This document shows, piece by piece, positions 1-4,996 of a DNA stretch of 15,786 bases. The position numbers and the translations under genes were made by a program. Positions within the stretch are counted from its first letter, which is position 1. The number at the start of each line of letters is the position of its first letter. The DNA comes from Flavobacteriales bacterium UBA7690 (GTDB lineage: Bacteria > Bacteroidota > Bacteroidia > Flavobacteriales_F > PHOS-HE28), in NCBI GenBank assembly GCA_002482775.1, contig DLGQ01000086.1, forward strand, positions 1 to 15,786, given 5' to 3'. The notes below the pieces were generated by a model that searched no databases, had not been told where the DNA came from, and worked only from the letters and a program-made list of their open reading frames with translations.

Positions 1-195
1 GGGCATCATGATGTCCAGCACGATCAGGTCCGGCCGTCCGCTCTTGGCGGCTTTCAGCGCATCTTTGCCATTGAGCGCCGTCTGTACCGCGTAACCCTCA
101 CGCTCCAGGTTGTAGCGGAGCAGTTCGACGATATCGGGCTCGTCGTCCACCAGCAGTACTTTTTGCACCAATGCTCCAGCCATGTGATCGCTCAT
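1..195 (-). CDS. Response regulator receiver domain, N-terminal part (cut by window edge)
   Basis: The first 65 codons are visible; the rest lies outside the window. The protein is the receiver part of a two-component response regulator, which accepts a phosphate from a sensor kinase. The acidic pair is in KVLLVDDEP (D17, D18) and the phospho-acceptor is probably D61 in IVLDIMMP. The phrase DIVELLRYNLEREGY is typical of OmpR/PhoB-type regulators, but the output domain is not visible, so the subfamily is inference. I chose the ATG at 195; a second in-frame ATG at 183 would remove four residues and fits the usual short lead before KVLLVDDE equally well. It is transcribed away from the tRNA genes and looks like ordinary chromosome rather than part of the phage block. 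Confidence 0.9.
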   Translation of the reverse strand, partial: MSDHMAGALVQKVLLVDDEPDIVELLRYNLEREGYAVQTALNGKDALKAAKSGRPDLIVLDIMMP

Positions 196-250
196 AGTTT
201 TCGGGGGCAAAGGTCCGGCTACCTTGGGGCTGCCGATGTTAAGGGTCGGT

Positions 251-258
251 CAAATATA
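251..258 (-). promoter_or_regulatory. Candidate -7 box (TATATTTG) for the response regulator gene
   Basis: Read on the minus strand this is TATATTTG, an exact match to the Bacteroidota -7 consensus TAnnTTTG, about 55 bases upstream of the ATG at 195. A TTG that could act as -33 element lies at 285-283, but the spacing of 24 bases is longer than usual, so only the -7 box is convincing. Confidence 0.4.
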
Positions 259-322
259 GGTTAAGGCCCGAGCGGCGTTCCCCAAGTAGGTATCCAGCAG
301 GTCCCTAATTTCGCCCCACAAC

Positions 323-395
323 GCGGGAGTAGCTCAGTTGGTAGAGCATCAGCTTCCCAAGCTGAATGTCGCGGGTTCGAATCCCGTCTCCCGCT
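323..395 (+). tRNA. tRNA-Gly, anticodon CCC
   Basis: A full 73-base cloverleaf can be drawn. The acceptor stem is GCGGGAG with CTCCCGC, the D arm is GCTC/GAGC, and the anticodon stem is TCAGC/GCTGA around loop TTCCCAA, giving anticodon CCC (reads GGG). The T arm is GCGGG/CCCGT with TTCGAAT, and the discriminator base is T. The 3' CCA is not encoded. Antisense ORFs across this gene are artefacts. Confidence 0.96.
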
Positions 396-405
396 CCCTA
401 GAGCG

Positions 406-436
406 ACAAGGCCTCCGGACGATCCGGGGGCCTTGT
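406..436 (+). terminator. Hairpin after tRNA-Gly, probable terminator or processing structure
   Basis: A 14-bp stem (406-419 with 423-436, one G-T wobble) closes on a 3-base loop eleven bases after the tRNA. The following bases, TCGT, are not a real T run, so it is only a probable terminator. It could also guide 3' trimming of the tRNA. Confidence 0.5.
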
Positions 437-449
437 TCGTAACTGGATC

Positions 450-468
450 GGTACACATTTGGTACACA
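450..468 (+). repeat. Two direct copies of GGTACACA, one helical turn apart
   Basis: GGTACACA occurs at 450-457 and again at 461-468, a period of 11 bases, between two tRNA genes. Repeats in helical phase next to tRNA genes can be recombinase or repressor binding sites, but nothing here proves a function. Confidence 0.4.
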
Positions 469-494
469 ACCGGGGCGCGAACTACGTTTGCTCC

Positions 495-567
495 ACGTTG
501 GTAGCTCAGCCGGTAGAGCGATGGTCTCCAAAACCATGTGTCGTAGGTTCGAATCCTGCCCAGCGTG
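495..567 (+). tRNA. tRNA-Trp, anticodon CCA
   Basis: A full 73-base cloverleaf: acceptor ACGTTGG with CCAGCGT, D arm GCTC/GAGC, anticodon stem ATGGT/ACCAT around loop CTCCAAA (anticodon CCA), T arm GTAGG/CCTGC with TTCGAAT, and discriminator G73 as expected for bacterial tRNA-Trp. The 3' CCA is not encoded. It is not followed by secE and nusG, the usual neighbours of trnW in many bacteria. Confidence 0.96.
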
Positions 568-691
568 CAACTTGTGATGGAAGCCCGTGGACCTGTCGTT
601 GGAACACGATGGGTTTGAATGACCGATGGTGATGTGCTTCAAGGGAGGCATTGTTCCTCACCATTGTTCGGAGGGCGCGCGATCCCGACAG
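568..691. other. Non-coding junction between tRNA-Trp and the terminator hairpin
   Basis: I see no gene in these 124 bases. A weak 7-bp inverted repeat, ATGGTGA (626-632) with TCACCAT (658-664), is the only structure. If the phage block integrated at these tRNA genes the attachment junction would lie about here, but its partner copy would be outside the window. Confidence 0.4.
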
Positions 692-725
692 CACCCTGAT
701 GGTCAACCATCGGGGTGTTCTGTTA
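692..725 (+). terminator. Hairpin with T-rich tail, interrupted on its far side by the IS insertion
   Basis: CACCCTGATGG (692-702) pairs with CCATCGGGGTG (707-717), an 11-bp stem with one G-T pair and a TCAA loop. TTCTGTTA follows, which is also the left target duplication of the insertion sequence. On the plus strand it can terminate the tRNA transcript. Before the insertion it lay about 30 bases beyond the last minus-strand gene of the phage block, so it may have served both directions. Confidence 0.6.
718..725. repeat. Left target-site duplication of the IS1595-family element
   Basis: TTCTGTTA here is repeated exactly at 2494-2501, directly outside the two terminal inverted repeats. Eight bases is the duplication length known for the IS1595 family. 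Confidence 0.95.
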
Positions 726-747
726 GGGAATTATATACTTGACTCCC
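726..747 (+). repeat. Left terminal inverted repeat
   Basis: It begins GGGAATTA and ends CTTGACTCCC; it matches the reverse complement of 2472-2493 at 21 of 22 positions. Confidence 0.95.
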
Positions 748-788
748 TCGCATTATAGGTGTACATTTCGGTCATCAATCGCACACCC

Positions 789-1709
789 ATGAAAGGCAAG
801 AACACCATCAGCACTTTTGAGCTTTTCGAGTTGTTCCCTGATCAAGAGTCAGCACGAATCTACTTGGAGGGGCGCTTGTGGCCGGAAGGCGTCCGGTGTT
901 CATGCTGCGGCCTTACTGACCGGATCACCACTCGGAAGGGTGGATACTATCGCTGCAATCAGTGCAAACTGGACTTCACTGTGCGCACAGGCACCATCTT
1001 CGAGCGGTCGCATGTCCAGCTTCACAAGTGGATCTACGCCATGTACTTGCTGGTCACGGCTCGCAAGGGCATTTCATCGCTGCAACTGTCCAAGCAGATC
1101 GGAGTCACGCAAAAGACCGCGTGGTTCGTCCTGCAACGGTTGCGCGAAGCCTGTGGCAATGACCTGTCCATGCTCAAAGGCATAGTTGAGATCGACGAGA
1201 CATACATCGGCGGAAAGGAGGCCAACAAGCACGAGAACAAGAAGCTGAACGCTGGCCGTGGCGCGGTGGGCAAAGTGGCCGTGATGGGCATGCGCGAACG
1301 CGGTGGACGCACCCATGCCAAGCCGATCGCCAGCGTTGACACCAACACGCTGCACACTACGATCCATTCGCGTATTGAAGTAGGCTCGACACTACACACG
1401 GACGAGGCGGCGGCATACGCCCGCATCGGTGGCTTGTTCTACACACATCGCGCGATCAACCACGGCGCAGGTGAATACGTGAACGGTGACGTGTACACGA
1501 ACGGCATCGAGAGCGTGTGGGCATTGCTCAAGCGTGGGCTGATGGGCGTGTACCACCACGCCAGTCCGAAGCACCTCGGCCGGTACGTTGATGAGTTCAC
1601 CTTTCGCCTGAACGATGGCAACGTGCAACGCCACACCATGGACCGCATGGACAGCTTCGTTCAGGCATTCGCCGGGCGGCGAATCACTTACAAGGATCTG
1701 ACCGCATGA
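789..1709 (+). CDS. IS1595-family (ISXO2-like) transposase
   Basis: A 306-aa DDE-type transposase that would cut and join the element ends. From the ATG at 789 the order is: a short helical N-terminal part (FELFPDQESARIYLE); a zinc ribbon with two CxxC pairs (CSCC and CNQC, near residues 38-61); a helix-turn-helix-like part (SSLQLSKQIGVTQKTAWFVLQRLRE); then the ISXO2 catalytic domain. Catalytic candidates are D in EIDETYIGGK, D in LHTDEAAAY, and the N or E of TNGIESVWALLKRG, the third position that varies in this family. A longer reading from GTG at 759 adds ten residues unlike the family, so I prefer 789. The frame is intact, so the element may be active. Confidence 0.93.
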   Translation: MKGKNTISTFELFELFPDQESARIYLEGRLWPEGVRCSCCGLTDRITTRKGGYYRCNQCKLDFTVRTGTIFERSHVQLHKWIYAMYLLVTARKGISSLQLSKQIGVTQKTAWFVLQRLREACGNDLSMLKGIVEIDETYIGGKEANKHENKKLNAGRGAVGKVAVMGMRERGGRTHAKPIASVDTNTLHTTIHSRIEVGSTLHTDEAAAYARIGGLFYTHRAINHGAGEYVNGDVYTNGIESVWALLKRGLMGVYHHASPKHLGRYVDEFTFRLNDGNVQRHTMDRMDSFVQAFAGRRITYKDLTA

Positions 1710-1819
1710 AAAAGCAGGTGCCTCGCGCGTTGGATGCGATGGTGGACAAGGTGTTGGCCTATAGGCCAAAGCCCAAGCCTGTCGCGAAAAAGAAGAAGGT
1801 CAAGCGCCCGAAGAAATGA
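1706..1819 (+). CDS. 37-aa Lys/Pro-rich microprotein coupled to the transposase
   Basis: This ORF starts in the ATGA that contains the transposase stop, so translation would be coupled. The product is 37 residues: an ordinary start (MKKQVPRALDAMVDKVLAY), then a strongly basic tail, PKPKPVAKKKKVKRPKK. No domain is recognised. The tail could bind nucleic acid, which is inference from composition only. A second ORF at 2296-2379 has a similar PKPVAK...KKKKPKK tail, which makes both less likely to be chance. Not seen in textbook IS1595 elements. Confidence 0.5.
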   Translation: MKKQVPRALDAMVDKVLAYRPKPKPVAKKKKVKRPKK

Positions 1820-1824
1820 CCACT

Positions 1825-1842
1825 GGAGTCAAATAAGATTCC
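1825..1842 (-). repeat. Degenerate internal copy of the transposon right end
   Basis: GGAGTCAAATAAGATTCC resembles the true right end (GGAGTCAAG...ATTCCC at 2473-2493) apart from a 2-base gap and a few changes. It lies just after the transposase and its overlapping ORF, where a one-gene IS1595 element would end (about 1.1 kb). It may be the ancestral right end. Confidence 0.5.
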
Positions 1843-1881
1843 GGTAGTGTCTCACTTTGAATGAGACACTACCAAGATTCC
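1835..1881. repeat. 31-bp perfect hairpin flanked by 8-bp direct repeats
   Basis: GGTAGTGTCTCA (1843-1854) pairs perfectly with TGAGACACTACC (1862-1873) around a 7-base loop. The octamer AAGATTCC directly precedes (1835-1842) and follows (1874-1881) the hairpin. Inverted ends within an 8-bp duplication are the layout of an insertion that has lost its interior. A terminator or protein-binding palindrome is the alternative, but no T run follows. Confidence 0.75.
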
Positions 1882-1894
1882 TTAACATTGCATC

Positions 1895-2287
1895 ATGGCA
1901 AATACCACCTCCAAACAAAAGCTGGCCAACCTTATCCAAAGCGAAGAGGCCACGCTCCGCGCCTCCAGGGCGATGTACGATGATGAGGACGTGAAGGCGT
2001 GGGCAGTTAAGCAGAGTGAAGCCACCATCGAGCGGCTGAAGGAGCAGAAGAAGAAGCTCAAGGACACGTTCGACGTTGACTACGACGCGGACGATGCCAA
2101 GACGAAGGTGGTCAAGGAGGGCAGCAAGGTGAAGGTGTTGGTGGACCACATGAAGGGCATGAAGGATGGTACTGCCACTGTAAAATCCTACGCGCAACCG
2201 GCCATGCTTTCCGATATCGTCATGAAGGATGGCATGGACATGAAAGACCACAAGTGGTTGACCAACGACGAAGTGGAATTGAAATAA
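1895..2287 (+). CDS. 130-aa transposon cargo protein with a DUF1541-like C-terminal half
   Basis: Transposon cargo. The N-terminal half (residues about 1-60) is helical and charged: SEEATLRASRAMYDDEDVKAWAVKQ, then ERLKEQKKKLKD. The C-terminal half (about 78-130) has HMKGMKDGTATV, a middle strand region, and DGMDMKDHKWLTNDEVEL. That spacing of HMKGMK...NHKW-type motifs recalls DUF1541 (YdhK-like), a small domain of unknown role often found in secreted proteins. There is no signal peptide or membrane segment here. The assignment is from memory of the motif pattern, so treat it as tentative. It lies 75 bases after the preceding ORF and 8 bases before the next. Confidence 0.8.
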   Translation: MANTTSKQKLANLIQSEEATLRASRAMYDDEDVKAWAVKQSEATIERLKEQKKKLKDTFDVDYDADDAKTKVVKEGSKVKVLVDHMKGMKDGTATVKSYAQPAMLSDIVMKDGMDMKDHKWLTNDEVELK

Positions 2288-2295
2288 CCCTGACC

Positions 2296-2379
2296 ATGAA
2301 ACAGCTAACCCAGCCCAAGCCCGTTGCCAAGCCCATGCCGATGCCCATGCCGCCAAAGAAGAAGAAGCCGAAGAAGTAA
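2296..2379 (+). CDS. 27-aa Lys/Pro/Met-rich microprotein
   Basis: This begins 8 bases after the stop of the cargo gene and encodes 27 residues: MKQLTQPKPVAK, then alternating Met-Pro, then PPKKKKPKK. It has no recognisable domain. The composition and the PKPVAK word recall the 37-residue ORF at 1706-1819. It could be a peptide made with its neighbour, or a chance reading of a Pro/Lys codon run. Confidence 0.35.
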   Translation: MKQLTQPKPVAKPMPMPMPPKKKKPKK

Positions 2380-2471
2380 GGTCGGTAATCGCGTTTTACG
2401 CGAACGTTGAGCGCTTGCCCATCTGGAACGCGCGGTGAGCGACTCGAACGCCAAACCCCCGGGTTCAGAAC

Positions 2472-2493
2472 GGGAGTCAAGTATGTAATTCCC
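2472..2493 (-). repeat. Right terminal inverted repeat
   Basis: Reads GGGAGTCAAG...TAATTCCC on the plus strand; its reverse complement differs from the left end by one base. The stretch 2380-2471 between the last ORF and this end holds only small hairpin possibilities. Confidence 0.95.
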
Positions 2494-2501
2494 TTCTGTT
2501 A
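2494..2501. repeat. Right target-site duplication
   Basis: TTCTGTTA, identical to 718-725. Removing 726-2501 restores the uninterrupted site, which reads from the terminator hairpin into the end of the phage block. Confidence 0.95.
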
Positions 2502-2520
2502 TAGGTTCCGCCGCATTATC

Positions 2521-2839
2521 CTACTCCGCCCGCCACCTCCCCGCATTCAACCGGGCCTCTTCCGCATCCAGTTCCGGAACATGCTGCCCATACCGCAGCA
2601 CCGGCTGGAAGCTGCCGTAGTACCGTGAGGTGTCCAAGTTGGCGGGTACGCTGCCGGAAGGGTTCGCGCCCACGGTCGTTCATCTTGAAGAAGCCCGGAA
2701 TCCCCTTGCTTCCGTTGATCGCTCGCACCAGCTGGTTCACCCGGTCGCGCGATACGTGCTCGCGGTAGGCCATGTCCATAATCACATTCTGCAGGCGGTA
2801 GAGTACTTCGTCCGGGAAGTTCATGCGATCGATGGCCAT
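2521..2839 (-). CDS. Short unknown protein after the large terminase, reading frame split by a +1 shift
   Basis: The frame from ATG 2839 reads MAIDRMNFPDEVLYRLQNV...GIPGFFKMNDRG and then becomes atypical (many C, G and R) up to a stop at 2516. From about 2670 the neighbouring frame reads much more like protein (ANPSGSVPANLDTSRYYGS...LNAGRWRAE) and stops at 2521. Skipping one base at the GGGCGCG run joins them into one protein of about 106 residues. It could be a sequencing error, a real mutation, a programmed shift, or a separate 50-aa ORF from GTG 2673. Product unrecognised. The first frame has no other start back to the terminase end, although in that stretch it spells ECVYCGSGLDE, with a CxxC pair. 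Confidence 0.5.
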
Positions 2840-2870
2840 CTCGTCAAGGCCGGATCCGCAGTATACGCAC

Positions 2871-4385
2871 TCACCCCACCATGCTCACATCCCGGAACGC
2901 CACCTCGCCGCGCATGGCGATCTTGGCGTAGTAGTGCTCGCTCAGGTCCCACGCATCGCTGAAGTCGGTGGCGTGCTGGCGGGGTGTGCTCCCCATACGC
3001 TTCTCACTGAGCTTGTTCTTCTTGATCTTGTTGTCCCGGCCGTCCATGGCTTCGGCGTTCTCCAGGCTGATGATCAGGTCCCGGTTGTTCCCGCGGTTGA
3101 TGCGCGCCTTGTACAGCGTAAGGTCCTGCGGATCCTCCTTCAGCACCTTGTTGCACACGTGGTACTTCTCGTCTTGCGTAACCACCTTGCGGATGGTGCG
3201 GTCGTTCACCTTCCAGCCGTGGCGCCGGAATACATCGATCACATCATCGGCCACGGTCTTGCGGCTGTTGGCCACACGGTTCTTCGCGGTGCGGTCGTAG
3301 AACATGTTCACCACCTTGTACCCGTGCTTGGCATAGTAGGGGATCACATCTTCCTCGATCAGTTCCTGGATGATGCTCGGGTGCTTGCGGAACCAGCTCT
3401 TCAGCGTGCGTTGCTCGCGGTGCCCCTTCCGTTCGTAGAGCTGCTTTATGATGGCCACGTTGATGGCTGACCCGGGATCGAAGCAGAGGATCAACGGCTT
3501 CAGGCGATCGTAGTCCATGTCACCTTCGGCCGTATCGTGGAACGGCTTCCGGTCTATGATCTGATCCAGCCAGTAGTCGCTGTCATCGGCGGAGTAGTAG
3601 TGCAGCTTCGGCTTCAGCATGGGGTAGAAGCTGTTCACCACCAGGTTGGGCCGGATGTTCATGATCTCCGCATCGAACATCATCTGGCTTACGGCATCGG
3701 CGCGCATCTCTTCGAACCATGTGGGGCTCAGGTTCTGCCGGTTCACGAGCGCGTTGGCGCGGAGGAAGTTGTACTTGCTCGGCTTTGCCCGGGCATAGTC
3801 CTCGTACTTCAGGAACCACTGGCCTTCGCGCGTTACTGGGGTGCTGCTGGCGTACACCTTGGTGAGGTAGTACGGGCTTCGCTTGAACACCTCGCGGTTG
3901 GTACGCATGCCGGCGTGCGCTTCGTTGAAGAGCCGCTTGGGATCCAGCATGGCCACCTCATCACCCAGCCCTGCGTCGAAGTTCTGGCCACGTGCTTCCA
4001 CCTTGCTCTTGTCCTGGCTAAGCAATGAGAACACGGCACCGGTGTAGGTGTGGATGAAGTTGTGCCAGTTGGCGGGCCGCTGGTACGGACGTGGCCAGTG
4101 TGCCGGTCCGGGCTTTCCCACGAAGAAGTGGATGTTCTCGTGCCAGCCCATGCGCTCGAGGCTTTCGAACGTGCTTGGCAGAGTCTCGCCCAGCATGGCC
4201 TTGAAGCTGCTGCCTGCCAGGTAGAACTTCCCGCGCGGCATGGAGAGTGCCATCTGCATGAAGTACCACGCGAGAATGGTGCTCTTACCGGTGCCGCGAC
4301 CCCATTCCAAGATGATGGTCTTGGCCTTGCTCCCCACCGCAGCGAGCTGCGCGAGGTTCAAGAGGATCTTGCGGACGGGTTTCAT
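2871..4385 (-). CDS. terL: Phage terminase large subunit (packaging ATPase and nuclease)
   Basis: This 504-aa protein is the motor that pumps phage DNA into the empty head and cuts it. The ATPase half has a Walker A site WGRGTGKST (residues 28-36) and a Walker B-like GLGDEVAML (acidic D142, E143). The nuclease half has an RNase H-like acidic set: D303 in LILCFDPGS, probably D364 in MFYDRT, and D474/D477 in ATDFSDAWDL. Its length fits TerL proteins. Its start overlaps the stop of the upstream gene as ATGA (4385-4382), so the two are coupled. No portal gene follows, which is unusual. All motifs look intact. Confidence 0.9.
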   Translation of the reverse strand: MKPVRKILLNLAQLAAVGSKAKTIILEWGRGTGKSTILAWYFMQMALSMPRGKFYLAGSSFKAMLGETLPSTFESLERMGWHENIHFFVGKPGPAHWPRPYQRPANWHNFIHTYTGAVFSLLSQDKSKVEARGQNFDAGLGDEVAMLDPKRLFNEAHAGMRTNREVFKRSPYYLTKVYASSTPVTREGQWFLKYEDYARAKPSKYNFLRANALVNRQNLSPTWFEEMRADAVSQMMFDAEIMNIRPNLVVNSFYPMLKPKLHYYSADDSDYWLDQIIDRKPFHDTAEGDMDYDRLKPLILCFDPGSAINVAIIKQLYERKGHREQRTLKSWFRKHPSIIQELIEEDVIPYYAKHGYKVVNMFYDRTAKNRVANSRKTVADDVIDVFRRHGWKVNDRTIRKVVTQDEKYHVCNKVLKEDPQDLTLYKARINRGNNRDLIISLENAEAMDGRDNKIKKNKLSEKRMGSTPRQHATDFSDAWDLSEHYYAKIAMRGEVAFRDVSMVG

Positions 4386-4996
4386 GCCAATGGATCCATC
4401 TCGTCCTCCTCATCATCGTCCGCCGGTGGATCGTTGTCTTTCAGGATCACGGCCTCGGTCAGCACCCCGGCCTTTTCCATGGCGGCACCCAGATCGATAA
4501 CGCCGGACTTCTGCAACTGCTTCAGCAATCCCTTGCTAGCGGGGTTCACCATCAACCGGTACTCGCTCGGTTGCAACAGGGTAGGGTCAATGGCCCCAGG
4601 CGTCTCGTCCTTGTCCAGCTGCTGCAGCTTGATCAGCTGGTTGTTGGCCGCCACCATGCCTTCGACGTACCCGCCCTTCTTCGCCAGTTTGTAGGCCGCT
4701 TCGGCCCGCTGGATCGCCTTCATCTTCTCGATGGCGCGATCGGTGGAGAACACATCGCCGAAGATCCACTTCGCGTCCTTGATCCGTTGGAACGCGGTGC
4801 GATCGCTCAGCCCGTGTTCGTTGCGCATCACGGCCACGATGCCGCTGATGGTCTTGTTCGGGTTCAGCAACAGGCTACACACGGTGAGCAGTTCCAACTT
4901 CTCGGACCGCTCTTCGTCGGTCAACCAGTCGTCGGTCTCTTCATCGATAGCCCGCTTGATGCGGTCCATCTTGATATTGTGCCCGGTCCTGCTCAT
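4382..4996 (-). CDS. Probable terminase small subunit
   Basis: A 204-aa protein directly before TerL, the usual place of the DNA-recognition subunit. Residues about 42-82 (LLLNPNKTISGIVAVMRNEHGLSDRTAFQRIKDAKWIFGDV, cited in parts: NPNKTISGIV and LSDRTAFQRIKDA) look like a helix-turn-helix that would bind packaging sites. A helical middle (ERAIEK-type, residues 86-128) may drive oligomerisation. The C-terminus is acidic (DNDPPADDDEEDEMDPLA). I chose ATG 4996 because it overlaps the upstream stop as ATGA; the longer open frame upstream only shadows the neighbouring gene. Small terminases diverge quickly, so position and HTH are the main support. Confidence 0.65.
   Translation of the reverse strand: MSRTGHNIKMDRIKRAIDEETDDWLTDEERSEKLELLTVCSLLLNPNKTISGIVAVMRNEHGLSDRTAFQRIKDAKWIFGDVFSTDRAIEKMKAIQRAEAAYKLAKKGGYVEGMVAANNQLIKLQQLDKDETPGAIDPTLLQPSEYRLMVNPASKGLLKQLQKSGVIDLGAAMEKAGVLTEAVILKDNDPPADDDEEDEMDPLA

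Larger units (their letters stand above)
726..2493 (+). mobile_element. Complete IS1595-family transposon with cargo genes (1768 bp)
   Basis: Both borders can be read directly. The ends at 726-747 and 2472-2493 are 22-bp inverted repeats with one mismatch, and they are flanked by the perfect 8-bp duplication TTCTGTTA. Inside are an ISXO2-like transposase (789-1709), a Lys/Pro-rich 37-residue ORF overlapping its stop, a 130-aa cargo gene (1895-2287) and a second Lys/Pro-rich ORF (2296-2379). A normal IS1595 element is about 1 kb with one gene; members carrying passenger genes are known in this family. The near-identical ends and intact duplication suggest recent insertion. It separates the tRNA region from the phage-derived block. 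Confidence 0.93.

Noticed and set aside
261..706. Minus-strand open frames over the tRNA genes
   Set aside because: They contain the false-gene phrases typical of reading tRNA genes in antisense (such as GFEP and SNPRH), and both tRNA cloverleaves are complete.
1825..1842. Taken at first as the right end of the insertion sequence
   Set aside because: The match to the left end needs a gap and no target duplication lies outside it. The repeat at 2472-2493 matches at 21 of 22 bases and has a perfect 8-bp duplication.
2415..2465. Sequence resembling the 3' half of a tRNA read on the minus strand, inside the transposon right end
   Set aside because: Only a weak 4-bp T-arm-like helix with TTCGAGT can be drawn; no acceptor stem or anticodon arm fits.
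2823..3470. Long plus-strand open frame (about 215 codons) opposite the terminase gene
   Set aside because: It is antisense to a gene with clear ATPase and nuclease motifs, reads as low-quality His/Val/Leu-rich sequence, and is expected from the GC-rich codon use of the minus strand. The same holds for the other long plus-strand frames over 2600-14400.
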